Origin: Pseudomonas nabeulensis
GTDB lineage: Bacteria > Pseudomonadota > Gammaproteobacteria > Pseudomonadales > Pseudomonadaceae
Reading direction: 5' to 3'
Length of the DNA: 64,000 bases
NCBI RefSeq assembly: GCF_004682045.1
Contig: NZ_QUZT01000004.1
Location: 62,001 to 126,000, forward strand
The notes below the pieces were generated by a model. The model searched no databases and was not told the DNA's origin. It was given only the letters and a program-made list of their open reading frames with translations. Made by a program: the position numbers and the translations under genes. Below, one piece after another: positions 34,088 through 41,945 of this stretch. Numbering within the stretch: the first letter of the stretch is position 1; every line of letters begins with the position of its first letter.

Positions 34088-35644
34088 ATGCTCCTGAGCA
34101 CCAACAGCTACCTGGAATTTTACCTCTCCCTGCTGGCCTGGATCATTAACAACGGACTCTGGAGCGTCCTGTCCGACACCGGGCTGTTTGCCGCGCCCTT
34201 TGGTGCAATCATCTTGCAGGAATGGTTGTCTGCTCGTCAGCAAGGTGCGGATGAGGGCAACAAGGGACTGCTCTCGGTGCCGCGGATCGAGAACCGGTTG
34301 TGGCTGGCCTACATCGTCGTGTTATTTGGCTGCGCGCCGGTCTTTCCGTTGAGCCTCGCCTCAATGACGTTCGATGATGCGGCGAGCCAACGCTGCGGCG
34401 TGAGTGTCGCCAAGCCAGCAGAAACCGCCTGGGGGACGACCTTCAATACCATTGGCGAACGCTCCGCCAATGTGCCGACCTGGTGGTTTCTGGTGCATGC
34501 CTTGAGCAAAGGCATAGCCGCGGCGGCCACCGCTTCCATTCCATGTGCACCGGATATCCGGCAGATGCGCATGGAGATCGACAGTTCGCGCATCGACAGT
34601 CAGGTCCTGCTGCAGGAAGTCGCCGACTTCACTCGTGACTGTTATGGCTATTCCCGTTCTCGGCTGTTCACCAATCGCCCCCAGTTGGACAAGGCGCAAA
34701 GTCACGACGCGTCCTGGATCGGCTCAAGCTATTTTCTCGACACGCCTGGCTACTACGACACTGATCGCTCACGTATACCGCGAGTCAGTTGGCCGTATGA
34801 CGAAAGCCGCGATATTTCCTTGCCTCGGCTGGAGAATGGCGCGGGCTACCCCAACTGCAAGCAGTGGTGGAGTGACAGTGGTGTCGGCTTGCGCGAGCGT
34901 TTGATCGAGCAGGTCGATCCTTCACTGCTGACTCAGCTGAAAGGTTGGTTGACTGGCCGTTCGAGCAACGAGATTGAGGATGCCACCCTGCGCGAGCTGG
35001 TCAGCCCGCGCCAGCAATCGATGTCCATGTCGCCCGGACAGGTGTACCAGGACTATGGCTCCAGCGCCCGTGGCGGCTCGATCAATCAGGGACTTAATAA
35101 CCTGGCCACCAATACCGGGTTGGCGCTCGGCTCCTTCAGCAACTTCCCGGCAATGAACGCGCTACGCGCCGCCCTGCCGATGGTGCAGGCCTTCCTAATC
35201 ATGGGAGTCATCATCAGCTTGCCGCTGATCCTGCTGGTCAGTACCTACCAGCTAAAAGCCGTCATGACGGTGACGTTCGCGCTGTTCACGCTTCACATGC
35301 TGAGCTTCTGGTGGGAGCTGGCTCGCTGGGTCGACTCCAGCATGCTCGATACACTGTACAACCAGGTTTCGACTTCCAATCAGGTTCTGTTGTCGCTGCC
35401 TACGTCCGGCTTCATGGATGGAACCGTCACGGCACAGGTGATCGAGTATGTGATGGGGGCGATGTTCATCGTGCTGCCGATGCTGTTTCTAGGGGCCATG
35501 AGTTGGGCCGGATATAGCGTAGGTTCAGGCGTAGAAGGAATGCTCAGCAGGGGAACCCATGCAGCACAGACAGCGAGTTCTAACGGAACCTCTCAGTTGA
35601 TGAGCGGTGCAAGAATTGTTTCGGGTAAATCGAGCTCGAAATAA
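34088..35644 (+). CDS. traG: TraG N-terminal-domain mating-pair protein
   Basis: 518 residues. N-terminal membrane segments (YLEFYLSLLAWIINNGLW, then a second helix near residue 75), a long periplasmic region, and a membrane cluster near residues 355-480. It lacks the large C-terminal periplasmic tail of F-plasmid TraG, which is normal for PFGI-1-class ICEs. It probably stabilises mating pairs and may take part in exclusion. Last gene of this transfer run. Confidence 0.88.
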   Translation: MLLSTNSYLEFYLSLLAWIINNGLWSVLSDTGLFAAPFGAIILQEWLSARQQGADEGNKGLLSVPRIENRLWLAYIVVLFGCAPVFPLSLASMTFDDAASQRCGVSVAKPAETAWGTTFNTIGERSANVPTWWFLVHALSKGIAAAATASIPCAPDIRQMRMEIDSSRIDSQVLLQEVADFTRDCYGYSRSRLFTNRPQLDKAQSHDASWIGSSYFLDTPGYYDTDRSRIPRVSWPYDESRDISLPRLENGAGYPNCKQWWSDSGVGLRERLIEQVDPSLLTQLKGWLTGRSSNEIEDATLRELVSPRQQSMSMSPGQVYQDYGSSARGGSINQGLNNLATNTGLALGSFSNFPAMNALRAALPMVQAFLIMGVIISLPLILLVSTYQLKAVMTVTFALFTLHMLSFWWELARWVDSSMLDTLYNQVSTSNQVLLSLPTSGFMDGTVTAQVIEYVMGAMFIVLPMLFLGAMSWAGYSVGSGVEGMLSRGTHAAQTASSNGTSQLMSGARIVSGKSSSK

Positions 35645-35652
35645 CCAAGAGG

Positions 35653-36018
35653 CTACTTCAGAGAACCCCATTTATCGTACCGCTCAGGCCAAGACGTTCT
35701 ATGCGTTGGATCATCGAGATCGTCAATACCTGGAGTGTCTGAATCTTGAATTGGGATAGCTGCTAATACGACGATTGTGCACATGAGCACAAACAACCAG
35801 AAGCTAACAAAAAGAAATGCTCCGAGCAGAGCAAACTTGGCAGTCAGAAAACTCCCGCGAACAAGTAATTTACCTGCGGGTATACCTGCCGTTTCCGCAC
35901 GCTCAACCACGCGGGATTCAAACGTTTTCAACTTACGGCAGCCACGCTTCACCGACAGACCACAGGTGTACGCCCAGCGGTGGGCACGTGATCTCTGAAC
36001 AGGTTGCTGAGTCGGCAT
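35653..36018 (-). CDS. DUF3742-family protein
   Basis: 121 residues, convergent with traG (8-base gap). GVSVKRGCR-like N-terminal motif (CGLSVKRGCRKLKTFE), then one long hydrophobic stretch or two helices at about residues 58-88, and an acidic tail with DDPTHRTSWPERYD. DUF3742 proteins regularly follow traG in PFGI-1-class ICEs on the opposite strand. The role is unknown; an entry-exclusion-type function would fit its place (inference). Confidence 0.85.
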   Translation of the reverse strand: MPTQQPVQRSRAHRWAYTCGLSVKRGCRKLKTFESRVVERAETAGIPAGKLLVRGSFLTAKFALLGAFLFVSFWLFVLMCTIVVLAAIPIQDSDTPGIDDLDDPTHRTSWPERYDKWGSLK

Positions 36019-36174
36019 GGTCTCGCCCTCTTCTGAGCGTTTTCATGGTTGAGACAAGAGTAACAGCCTACTACTGAAAACGGCCCGTGCTTGACCGCTT
36101 ATCAGTTTTTCCGGCCGAAAAATCTTCATTGGAAGCCAGAAGACAGACCCCGTGAAACAGCGTCTCTACAGTGA

Positions 36175-36203
36175 TTGACCCAGATAAATCGTCCAGCTAA
36201 ATA
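36175..36203 (+). promoter_or_regulatory. Sigma-70 promoter before the 36474-ardC operon (copy B)
   Basis: TTGACC (36175-36180), a 17-base spacer and TAAATA (36198-36203). The distance from the -35 box to the first leader hairpin is 42 bases, identical to copy A at 13726. Confidence 0.65.
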
Positions 36204-36210
36204 CAAGGTA

Positions 36211-36340
36211 CGGATCGCTGTTATCGACAGCACTTTCCCAGGTAGCCAGAACCTTCAAGGCTACGTCACTTCGATGATGGTTCCCCCCAAGTGCGATTAG
36301 CGTTCGGTGGCTCGCACGGTGACCGTTGCTACGGTGATGA
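36211..36340 (+). ncRNA. Structured 5' leader element, copy B
   Basis: Predicted stems: GCTGTT/GACAGC (36217-36231), GTAGCC/GGCTAC (36242-36264), TCAC/ATGA (36266-36277) and ACCGT/ACGGT (36322-36335). Against copy A, the fourth stem changes C-G to T-A, and the first pair of the third stem does the same. A second ACGG immediately upstream can compete for ACCGT, as in copy A. The longest identical block is 5'-GGTAGCCAGAACCTTCAAGG-3'. It leads into a 5' UTR of about 263 bases. Confidence 0.65.
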
Positions 36341-36413
36341 ACGCCTACTGCTCTACTGAGCGCCTTTCGAGCGCTGCTCGTGAGATAAGCCCTCTTGATT
36401 TTCTTCAACCCAC

Positions 36414-36435
36414 TGCGGGGAAATCTTTCCCCGCA
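36414..36435 (+). promoter_or_regulatory. GC-rich leader hairpin before the 36474 gene
   Basis: TGCGGGGAAA and TTTCCCCGCA pair perfectly with a two-base centre, 38 bases before the start codon. Third of four such hairpins. Confidence 0.6.
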
Positions 36436-36473
36436 CAGGACAGGTTTCTTCGCGTTTTCAACGGAGACATACC

Positions 36474-36803
36474 ATGCCCGACTCACTTACACCGGAAACT
36501 CTGAACACCCTTCGGTTGCCCATCGTGTTCACCCCCGGCGCGTGGCAACGCGCAGTACTGCTCGAGCAACCCGATCACGCTGAGAAGCTGCAGGTCGATC
36601 GGTTGAGCCACGTATTGCGCGCAGCCTTCGAAGCCCACCTGGCCTATCCACACAAGCCTTACGTGCTGTTCGAAGTAATCCACATTGAACCAACTGATTA
36701 CTTAGACCACGACCCGTTGCTGCAATTGAGTCTGAGCCTACTCCAAGAACCGGATCAGCCTGGCGCCTTGCTGATAGCGCTTGCAGGAGAACACCAGCGC
36801 TAA
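36474..36803 (+). CDS. Small ICE protein upstream of ardC
   Basis: 109 residues with CGGAGA 9 bases before the ATG. LRLPIVFTPGAWQRAVLLEQ opens the protein; LSLSLLQEPDQPGALLIALA is near the end. Soluble, slightly acidic, no known domain that I recognise. It is under the copy B leader and 131 bases upstream of ardC, so probably co-expressed with it as an early recipient gene (inference). Confidence 0.72.
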   Translation: MPDSLTPETLNTLRLPIVFTPGAWQRAVLLEQPDHAEKLQVDRLSHVLRAAFEAHLAYPHKPYVLFEVIHIEPTDYLDHDPLLQLSLSLLQEPDQPGALLIALAGEHQR

Positions 36804-36876
36804 GCGCAATTGGCGGCGCCCACCTCCACATTCGGACGGCATGCAAGACCTGCATCAATCCAGCACATCACCCAAC

Positions 36877-36892
36877 CGGGGAACCCTCCCCG
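36877..36892 (+). promoter_or_regulatory. GC-rich leader hairpin before ardC
   Basis: CGGGGA and TCCCCG flank a four-base loop, 42 bases before the start codon. Fourth hairpin of this type. Confidence 0.4.
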
Positions 36893-36934
36893 ACGGGCAC
36901 GGCGTTCCTCCGTTTTTCTCTCGAGGAAATTGCC

Positions 36935-37897
36935 ATGCGCGATATCTACCAAGACGTGACAGACAAGATCGTTAAAGCTTTGGACCAAGGCGTTACCCCC
37001 TGGATCAAACCCTGGTCCTCAAGTGGCTCAGCTGACGTCAGTCATCATCAACCCTTCCCCATCAATGCCATCACGCGTCGTCCGTATTCGGGGATCAATT
37101 TACCGCTGCTCTGGGCCGAGGCCAGGTTGCAGGGGTTCACTCAAGATCGTTGGCTGACCTTCAACCAAGCCAAAAAGGCCGGTGGGCACATCCGTAAGGG
37201 TGAGCACAGCGCCCTGGCAGTGCTCTACAAGCCGATGGAGCGCGAGGAACAGACCGAGGCAGGTCAACCCGTACTCGATGAAAACGGTCAACCTAAGGTC
37301 GCTCATTTTGGCATTCTCAGGACGCATTTCCTGTTCAACATCGAGCAAACGGAGGGGCTCGAAACGCTAAACGAAACCTTGCTCGAGACGGAGCCGAGCG
37401 ATCCCTTCTTCCCCAACAGTGCTGCGGAAAGTTTTTTGCTAAGTTCGGGCGCAAATATCATTCATCGATTTTCCGACGAAGCCTTTTACCACCCGATCAG
37501 GGATCTCATCCAACTGCCGACAAAAGCGCAGTTTCACGATCAAGGTGGATACTACGCCACCGCACTGCACGAGCTGACGCACTGGACCGGACACCACTCT
37601 CGATTGCAGCGCAAGAGCGGGACCTCTCCTTGTCCATTCGGCTCGCCAGGCTATGCATTTGAGGAGCTGATCGCCGAAATGGGTGCCGCTTTTTTATGTG
37701 CCTACGCCGGTATACAGGGAGAGTTGCGACACGAGGGCTACATCGACTCCTGGCTCAGCCTGCTCAAGGCTGACAAACGCGCGATCTTTCGCGCCAGTGG
37801 TCACGCCCGAAGCGCCTCGGAGTATGTGCTCAACCTCGAGCAGCAACTGAAGCAGATGGTAATGGATGACTCACGATGCATGAACGATAGAGTTTGA
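36935..37897 (+). CDS. ardC: ArdC-like antirestriction protein with zincin domain
   Basis: 320 residues. The N-terminal ssDNA-binding domain (DUF1738/ArdC-N; YQDVTDKIVKALDQGVTPWI, then GINLPLLW) is followed by a zinc-metallopeptidase-like domain with HELTHWTGH at residues 212-220. The third metal ligand is probably the glutamate in FEELIAEMG. In plasmids ArdC protects incoming DNA from restriction. TCGAGGAAA precedes the ATG. It is followed by a strong terminator and preceded by the GC-rich leader hairpin shared with radC. Confidence 0.92.
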   Translation: MRDIYQDVTDKIVKALDQGVTPWIKPWSSSGSADVSHHQPFPINAITRRPYSGINLPLLWAEARLQGFTQDRWLTFNQAKKAGGHIRKGEHSALAVLYKPMEREEQTEAGQPVLDENGQPKVAHFGILRTHFLFNIEQTEGLETLNETLLETEPSDPFFPNSAAESFLLSSGANIIHRFSDEAFYHPIRDLIQLPTKAQFHDQGGYYATALHELTHWTGHHSRLQRKSGTSPCPFGSPGYAFEELIAEMGAAFLCAYAGIQGELRHEGYIDSWLSLLKADKRAIFRASGHARSASEYVLNLEQQLKQMVMDDSRCMNDRV

Positions 37898-37927
37898 TCG
37901 TTACCTCACCGCTGCAATCGCATCACA

Positions 37928-37955
37928 GGGCCCAACGCGAGTTGGGCCCTTTTTT
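37928..37955 (+). terminator. Intrinsic terminator after ardC
   Basis: GGGCCCAAC and GTTGGGCCC form a perfect 9-base stem with a GCGA loop, followed by six T residues. It starts 30 bases after the stop codon. Confidence 0.95.
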
Positions 37956-38027
37956 CTGACACCCAGAAAACCCATGCCGCGGGGCTCTGATGCAAAGGGT
38001 CAGGGATGGGCACACACCCGCAGCCTA

Positions 38028-38225
38028 TCATTCCGCATCCAGGTTCTGCGCCAGAAAATCCACCAGCTCGAGCGGACTTCGGCTTTCGATTACTTTGTAG
38101 ATCAGATCACGCTTACTGCGCGGCAACTTCTTGACCACGCTCTTCGCCGAGGCACGGACGGCTTCGTCAGTCCCATGGATACGTGCCGCGAGCAGCAGCA
38201 CGAGCGTGGCATCAGTAAGGTTCAT
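38028..38225 (-). CDS. Small helical protein, unknown
   Basis: 65 residues on the minus strand from an ATG at 38225; a GTG eight codons earlier is possible and neither has a clear ribosome-binding site. LTDATLVLLLAARIHGTDEA, then VVKKLPRSKRDLIYKVIE and SPLELVDFLAQNLDAE. It looks like a compact helical domain conserved among Pseudomonas mobile elements. It lies between ardC and the relaxase gene, pointing away from the relaxase. Confidence 0.62.
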   Translation of the reverse strand: MNLTDATLVLLLAARIHGTDEAVRASAKSVVKKLPRSKRDLIYKVIESRSPLELVDFLAQNLDAE

Positions 38226-38446
38226 GGCAAGACCCAAAAAAATATGCACCGCAGTGTACCGACTCTTTTCTTTTCCATACTACCCCCAAAAAACGATGTC
38301 TAGCCGTATCAATATTCCGATTGCCGCACAAAAGGACACGCACCAAAAGGATGGGTAAGGGTTGGAAGGGAATGGGAACTCAAGGGTAAGAGCCCTATCC
38401 GAAAAGGCTAAAAGGCCACTGACCGAGCCACCTCCCGGGGGTCACG

Positions 38447-40165
38447 ATGCTCAGTTTTTTTCTCCGCAAAAGGCAGAAGCCCCCTCCGCCACCGACCGTG
38501 AGCGTCGCCGAAGGTTACCTGCCCATCGAGTCGGCCCACAGCTTGTTGGCAGCGGAACACCGCCGTCAGTTGCTCGATCGCATCTGGCAATACACCGCCC
38601 TCTCCCACGCCCAATTCACCCAGCTCTACTTAAATCCGATCCATCGCTACGCCGAACAGGTCCAGCAACTCCCGGCCAGCGAGACGCACCATCATGCGTA
38701 TCTCGGCGGCATGCTCGACCATGGCCTGGAGCTGGTCGCTTGCAGTTTGAAACTGCGTCAGTCGTATCTGCTGCCCACCGGTGCCGCGCCTGAAGACCAA
38801 GCCGCCCAAACTGATGCCTGGTCCGCCGGCATCGCTTATGGTGCCCTACTGCATGACATCGGCAAGATCTCCGTAGACCTGCTGGTCGAACGCCAGGATG
38901 GCCGTCTTTGGCATCCTTGGCACGGTCCCTTGGATCAGCCCTACCGTTTTCGCTATGTCAAAGGTCGCGACTACCACCTGCACGGCGCCGCCGCAGGCTT
39001 GCTCTACACCCATATTCTCGACGGCCCAATCCTCGATTGGCTCAGCGGATTTCCATCACTGTGGGCCGGCCTGCTGTATGTCCTGGCGGGCCAGTACGAA
39101 CGTGCCGGCGTGCTCGGTGAGTTGGTCATTCAGGCCGACCGTATCTCCACCGCTCAGAATATCGGCGGCAATCCAAGCAAGGCGCTGCAAGCGCCGATTC
39201 ATTCGCTGCAACATCACTTGATCAGCGGACTCCGTCATCTGGTTCAACACGAGCTGAAACTCAACCAGCCGGGTGCTGCGGGCTGGTTGACTCAAGACGC
39301 GCTCTGGCTCGTCAGCAAGACGGCCACGGACAAGCTGCGAGCCTATCTGCTGGCGCAATCAATTGAGGGCATTCCCTCGTCCAATATCGCCGTGTTCGAC
39401 GAACTGCAATCCCATGGGCTAGTCGAGTCGACCCCGGAAGGTAAAGCCATCTGGACCGCGCTTGTGGCGCAGGGGAACTGGCAGCAGAGCTTCACCTTTC
39501 TGCGACTTCAACCGGCGTTGATCTGGGGGAACGATGATCGCCCCGAGGCTTTCAGCGGAACGGTGAGCGTTGCAGCCGATGATCACTCGACTAACGCTCC
39601 GGCATCCTCCATGGCAGGCAGTACAAGGTCAACTCAAAGCCCATCGCAATCCGATCCACTTGCGATGGAAGATAACGACTATTTAGGAACGTTGCTGGAC
39701 ATGTTCGAAATGGCAGAACCCGAAACACGTGATGCACCGTCAGCAAGCGCTCTCGAAGCCTCAACGCCCCCTTCGGATAACCCTGGTCAGGGATTCCTGA
39801 ATTGGGTCAAGGAAGGCATCCAGAGTCACAAGCTGATCATCAACGACAGTAAGGCCAAAATTCACACGGTGTGTGGCAGCGTATTTCTGGTCACGCCTGG
39901 CATTTTTCAGCGCTATGTGCAGGAGTTCCCGGACATCTCCATGGGTGCCGATTACGAGGGTGAAGAATGGCGATGGGTGCAGAAACAGTTCGAGAAACTG
40001 AAGACCCACAAAAAGCGCGACGATGGTTTGAATATCTGGCTCTGTCAGGTCGAAGGGCCTCGAAAAAGAGCAAAGCTCAAAGGCTATCTTCTAGAAAACT
40101 CAGCATTATTTTTCGAAGCTGGGTCCATGCCTGCCGATAACCCCTTTCTTAAACTCGAAAAATAG
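38447..40165 (+). CDS. traI: MOBH-type conjugative relaxase TraI, PFGI-1 ICE class
   Basis: 572 residues. The TraI_2 domain has the triple histidine HHHAYLGGMLDHG (H81-H83) and the HD motif HDIGK (H136-D137), the metal-binding catalytic set of MOBH relaxases that nick the transfer origin. A low-complexity linker lies near residues 365-440; the C-terminal domain (FLNWVKEGIQSHKLIINDSK) is the usual PFGI-1 relaxase tail. GGGGG precedes the ATG by about seven bases. The protein is intact. In this ICE class the integrase commonly follows; here cargo genes follow instead. Confidence 0.94.
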   Translation: MLSFFLRKRQKPPPPPTVSVAEGYLPIESAHSLLAAEHRRQLLDRIWQYTALSHAQFTQLYLNPIHRYAEQVQQLPASETHHHAYLGGMLDHGLELVACSLKLRQSYLLPTGAAPEDQAAQTDAWSAGIAYGALLHDIGKISVDLLVERQDGRLWHPWHGPLDQPYRFRYVKGRDYHLHGAAAGLLYTHILDGPILDWLSGFPSLWAGLLYVLAGQYERAGVLGELVIQADRISTAQNIGGNPSKALQAPIHSLQHHLISGLRHLVQHELKLNQPGAAGWLTQDALWLVSKTATDKLRAYLLAQSIEGIPSSNIAVFDELQSHGLVESTPEGKAIWTALVAQGNWQQSFTFLRLQPALIWGNDDRPEAFSGTVSVAADDHSTNAPASSMAGSTRSTQSPSQSDPLAMEDNDYLGTLLDMFEMAEPETRDAPSASALEASTPPSDNPGQGFLNWVKEGIQSHKLIINDSKAKIHTVCGSVFLVTPGIFQRYVQEFPDISMGADYEGEEWRWVQKQFEKLKTHKKRDDGLNIWLCQVEGPRKRAKLKGYLLENSALFFEAGSMPADNPFLKLEK

Positions 40166-40270
40166 TAAATTTCTATAGTTTCCTACTGGAGTGATTAGTC
40201 TACGCTCCGGCGGCGGAACCAGCTCCGTTGCGGCACAATGGCGTACCCTTGTGGTATTTGCGAAGCTCAT

Positions 40271-40302
40271 CTACCGCCATAATTCTGCTGGTATGGCGAT
40301 AG
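40271..40302. repeat. Inverted repeat between convergent traI and DUF5623 genes
   Basis: CTACCGCCATA and TATGGCGATAG (one mismatch) with a 10-base loop lie in the 168-base gap between two convergent genes. A two-way terminator is likely, although no strong T-run is present. Confidence 0.4.
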
Positions 40303-40333
40303 AAGGCCTGTTTGACAGTTTGCAAGAGTAGAC

Positions 40334-41665
40334 CTAAGTGGCCTGCCCTTCGATGATTGCCGTAGCGATGTCGAGGCCCTTCAGCAGGTCTCTACGTGGC
40401 TTGCATTCCACGTACCCATTGATGACGATCGTTCGAATACGCTTCAGGGCGGAGAGTTGTTCCGGCTCCGTGGGGTATACGGAAGGTTTCCCGCCGTAGT
40501 AGGCATTGTCGAAGTCCTGGTTGCGGTCACCGTCCCGGTATTCCGAGTACATCCAGTTTTCGAGGGTAGAGCACCAAGTGCGGATCTTCTGATAGGCCTT
40601 GAAGGGCATGGGCGAGATCATCAGACACTGAAGCTCTGCACCAACCTTTCTGTGATCTGCCTGGCTCAGTGGCGTCTCTGGACGCCAGAGCGATGGGTAT
40701 CCAGCTTCACGGTGATATTCGACTGCACCTATGCTGAAGCCGTAGGTGGTGCCAGGTCGAGCCCGCCGCGCAATGCCACTGGCCAACCTTTCCGGGCTGA
40801 TGAACTGCGAGCTGTAGGGCTCAGACGTGCCACCCCACGGCTGTTCCTCGGACGGCACCACCGCAATAGGCGACAGCCCTTCAAGTGCTACGGTGGTTTT
40901 GCGTAGCAAGTGCTCTGAAGGGGATACCAGATGCGGTACCGCGTGATTTGGGTAGTACAGACCTGCCCAAGCTGGCTTGGTCAGATGCAGAGTGTTATGC
41001 GTAATCCAAGCGGTGCGCGCTTCCATCACCGGCTCGTTATTCACATGGCCGTAAGGCTCGTCGAGCGCGACCCACATGCCCGACGTTGGGTCGATCCATA
41101 GCGAAACGTGATCCTTCGATGGAAAGCCTTCAAGCTGCTCAAGGGCTTGCAACTGCTTTTGAGAGGTTGCCGGGCGCAGCCCACTCACCTCCATGAATTG
41201 GAGCGAAAGCGCTGCGCGCACCAGCAGCTCCCACGCCCGCGCTTGGCTGCTCGTGTTGGAGATCATTTCCAGGTGATCGGGTGCTTCCTGCCGGAATCCC
41301 TCAAGATTGCGCGCATACGTTGCCTGATGCTTCGACACGAAGTCGTTCATCGGACGAGGCAGGTAGACTTTCAGCGTTTCACAACCCGCCGAGCGAGGCG
41401 TGGTATCCGTATCACGCCAGTAAGCGCAGAGGAATACTGAGTGCCCGGTTTGGTTTGCTTCCAGCGACCCTTCATTTGATGCCAATGCCTGCTGTGCCTG
41501 GCGGTAGTCGCGATAGCCTATCTCGCGCGCAACAATATCGAGCGCCTCGGCGTGCTTTTGGCCGGGCAGGCAAATCTTCTTGGCTCTTTTCTTGATCCCT
41601 TGGATAGTCTTCGGGAGGGTGTTGCTGAAGCTAGTACGCTTGGTAAGCGAGGACAGGGTGCTCAT
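40334..41665 (-). CDS. DUF5623-type protein, unknown function
   Basis: 443 residues. I chose the ATG at 41665 because GGAG precedes it by 6 bases; a GTG ten codons upstream is weaker. The first 70 residues (SFSNTLPKTIQGIKKRAKKI, GYRDYRQAQQALAS) look like the short N-terminal domain seen in several Pseudomonas toxin/defence-associated proteins. The remainder is a large mixed alpha/beta region with SLWIDPTSGMWVALDEPYGH and LSPIAVVPSEEQPW. No catalytic motif recognised. It is the first cargo gene after the relaxase and next to a defence operon, so a defence link is possible (inference). Confidence 0.7.
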   Translation of the reverse strand: MSTLSSLTKRTSFSNTLPKTIQGIKKRAKKICLPGQKHAEALDIVAREIGYRDYRQAQQALASNEGSLEANQTGHSVFLCAYWRDTDTTPRSAGCETLKVYLPRPMNDFVSKHQATYARNLEGFRQEAPDHLEMISNTSSQARAWELLVRAALSLQFMEVSGLRPATSQKQLQALEQLEGFPSKDHVSLWIDPTSGMWVALDEPYGHVNNEPVMEARTAWITHNTLHLTKPAWAGLYYPNHAVPHLVSPSEHLLRKTTVALEGLSPIAVVPSEEQPWGGTSEPYSSQFISPERLASGIARRARPGTTYGFSIGAVEYHREAGYPSLWRPETPLSQADHRKVGAELQCLMISPMPFKAYQKIRTWCSTLENWMYSEYRDGDRNQDFDNAYYGGKPSVYPTEPEQLSALKRIRTIVINGYVECKPRRDLLKGLDIATAIIEGQAT

Positions 41666-41945
41666 AATTTTCTCCAACCCCGTGATCAACGCCACCCGCC
41701 TACGTCTTACTGGGGCCGTAAAAAATCATGGCCTAGGAGATCGTGATATTACAGGTAGTGCCGTTTCCAGCTTTCACTGACGGGTGAGGTACGCCTACCT
41801 TGCGCAACCCAAAGACTATCGATCCAGCACTGAATTTGCAACAGCCCACCTGAATCTCGCAGGTCATCAAGATGGAGACCCGGTTTCCAGTATTATTAGC
41901 CAACCCGCCTGTTGTACCCCAGGCCTCCGAGACAGGAACACATGG

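Larger units (their letters stand above)
3359..40165. mobile_element. Integrative and conjugative element, PFGI-1 class (backbone from first gene to relaxase)
   Basis: Bases 3359-40165 carry a syntenic set of genes typical of PFGI-1/PAGI-type ICEs: AlpA, ParA, ParB, DUF2857, STY4528-type replication protein, SSB, topoisomerase III, DUF3577, RadC, the full set of PFL_46xx/47xx mating-pair genes, TraD, TraC, TraG, ArdC and a MOBH TraI relaxase. All three ATP- or relaxase-type enzymes required for conjugation are intact. No integrase, excisionase or tRNA-borne att repeat is visible, so the boundaries are not defined. Cargo runs on to about 49.5 kb and may belong to the same element. The left junction lies somewhere between the broken tetR and 3359. 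Confidence 0.85.

Noticed and set aside
36175-36340. Copy A/B leader similarity as an insertion-sequence relic
   Set aside because: The two copies have no terminal repeats or target duplications and keep the same place relative to promoter and gene, which fits a regulatory element and not a transposon.
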